From: CAYPNF01 sp964411985
Lineage (GTDB): Bacteria; Verrucomicrobiota; Verrucomicrobiia; Limisphaerales; J093
DNA length: 64,000 nucleotides
NCBI GenBank assembly: GCA_964411985.1
Contig: CAYPNF010000045.1
Location: forward strand, 5,127 to 69,126
Direction of reading: 5' to 3'
Both the position numbers and the translations under genes were made by a program. Positions within the stretch are counted from its first letter, which is position 1. The number at the start of each line of letters is the position of its first letter. This document shows, one piece after another, positions 63,456 through 64,000 of this stretch. The notes below the pieces were generated by a model that saw only the letters and a list, made by a program, of their open reading frames with translations, was not told where the DNA came from and did not search any database.

Positions 63456-64000
63456 ATGTCAAAGAATCCTCTACCTCACAATGGGCTCCTTTCCAACATG
63501 CAGCCTGTCGCTTTGGCTGGAACCAGCAGCCAGTCTGGACTCAATCGCCGCCGGTTTCTGCAGCGGGGCTTAGCTGCCGCCGGGGTCGTCTCCGCTCCTT
63601 TGATTCTGCCTGCCTCCGTGCTCGGGTTGGGCGGTGCCGTGCCTCCCAGCGAACGCATCGTGGCTGCCGGTCTCGGCATTGGAGGGCGCGGTTCTGGAGT
63701 GCTGGGCTGGATGCTTCCGGAGCCGGATGTTCAATTTGTGGCGATCTGTGACGCCAAGAAGCAACAGCGGGAGGCAGTCAAGCGGATGATTGACAACAAG
63801 TATGGGAACAACGACTGCAAGATGTACCGGGGGATACGCGAGTTCTTGGCGGAGCGCACCGACATCGACGCGCTCCTGATTGCCACGGGCGACCGTTGGC
63901 ACGCGTTGGCGGCCACGTGGGCGATGCGAGCGGGCAAGGATGTCTATTCCGAGAAACCGTCCGCCATGACCATCGCGGAAGGCCGGATGGTTGTGGAAAC
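63456..64000 (+). CDS. Tat-exported Gfo/Idh/MocA family oxidoreductase, third copy (3' end beyond window)
   Basis: The frame from the ATG at 63456 is open to the right edge (181 codons). A longer N-terminus precedes a twin-arginine leader (NRRRFLQRGLAAAGVVSAP) and the phrase LILPASVLG, which parallels LIIPASVLG of the copy at 58907. The Rossmann motif AAGLGIGGRGSG, the FVAICDAKKQQRE strand, ATGDRWHALAA and SEKPSAMTIAEGRMV follow. The substrate-binding half is not in the window, so substrate class cannot be judged. Similarity to the 58907 gene suggests a local duplication with the sensor kinase in between. Confidence 0.9.
   Translation, partial: MSKNPLPHNGLLSNMQPVALAGTSSQSGLNRRRFLQRGLAAAGVVSAPLILPASVLGLGGAVPPSERIVAAGLGIGGRGSGVLGWMLPEPDVQFVAICDAKKQQREAVKRMIDNKYGNNDCKMYRGIREFLAERTDIDALLIATGDRWHALAATWAMRAGKDVYSEKPSAMTIAEGRMVVE

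Overview
The window looks like a chromosomal stretch from a GC-rich Verrucomicrobiota bacterium, probably near Limisphaerales/Pedosphaera. This is inferred from the gene content: Tat-exported Gfo/Idh/MocA oxidoreductases in several copies, a XylR-like AraC regulator, secreted PQQ-type beta-propellers beginning around an NWPQWRG motif, a DUF6807/PmoA-type lipoprotein, FG-GAP proteins ending in FFRLKKP, and a VPD-type PEP-CTERM tail. No rRNA, tRNA, CRISPR array, prophage or conjugative element was recognised.

Layout. 1-10.3 kb (-): the N-terminal 3436 codons of one giant secreted repeat protein that runs off the left edge. 10.6-16.7 kb (-): a XylR-like regulator, an FG-GAP protein, a Tat-exported TIM-barrel isomerase-like protein and a secreted protein of unknown role. 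16.8-22.7 kb (-): a polytopic membrane protein, ApbE, a Gfo/Idh/MocA oxidoreductase with a clear terminator, and an esterase-SGNH fusion. 22.9-32.2 kb (+): an unusual protein joining a sugar-ABC-type ATPase to a histidine kinase, a PQQ-like propeller, and a Czc-type heavy-metal efflux operon led by a Cys/His-rich exported protein. 32.6-38.1 kb (+): a glycan-degradation run (alpha-galactosidase-like, GH20, DUF6807) and a small secreted protein. 38.2-41.2 kb (+): overlapping WecG-type glycosyltransferase, GT2 and radical SAM genes. 41.3-43.8 kb (-): ABC ATPase, membrane-anchored protein and TPR/LysM lipoprotein. 44.4-48.6 kb (+): a second PQQ-like propeller, a formylglycine-generating-enzyme-like protein without the usual cysteines, a REP-associated tyrosine transposase (RAYT) and an AraC regulator. 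48.6-51.1 kb: repeats, a PEP-CTERM remnant and a PfkB sugar kinase. 51.1-57.3 kb: an Smr protein and a tripartite RND drug-efflux operon. 57.7-64 kb: a Cys/Met PLP enzyme, a second Gfo/Idh/MocA, a hybrid sensor kinase and a third, truncated Gfo/Idh/MocA at the right edge.

The content fits a polymer-degrading heterotroph: exported glycosidases and oxidoreductases process glycans, XylR/AraC regulators and sensor kinases would respond to sugars, and two RND systems export metals and drugs. Dispersed repeats lie between genes. One family of about 165-275 bp has three large copies and a fragment, one 84-bp palindrome has two copies, and one short hairpin has two copies. They share the window with a RAYT gene, a plausible but unproven source of mobility. 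The most unusual single gene is the ABC-ATPase/histidine-kinase fusion at 22894-24300. Its ABC half has substitutions at the signature glycine and the switch histidine.
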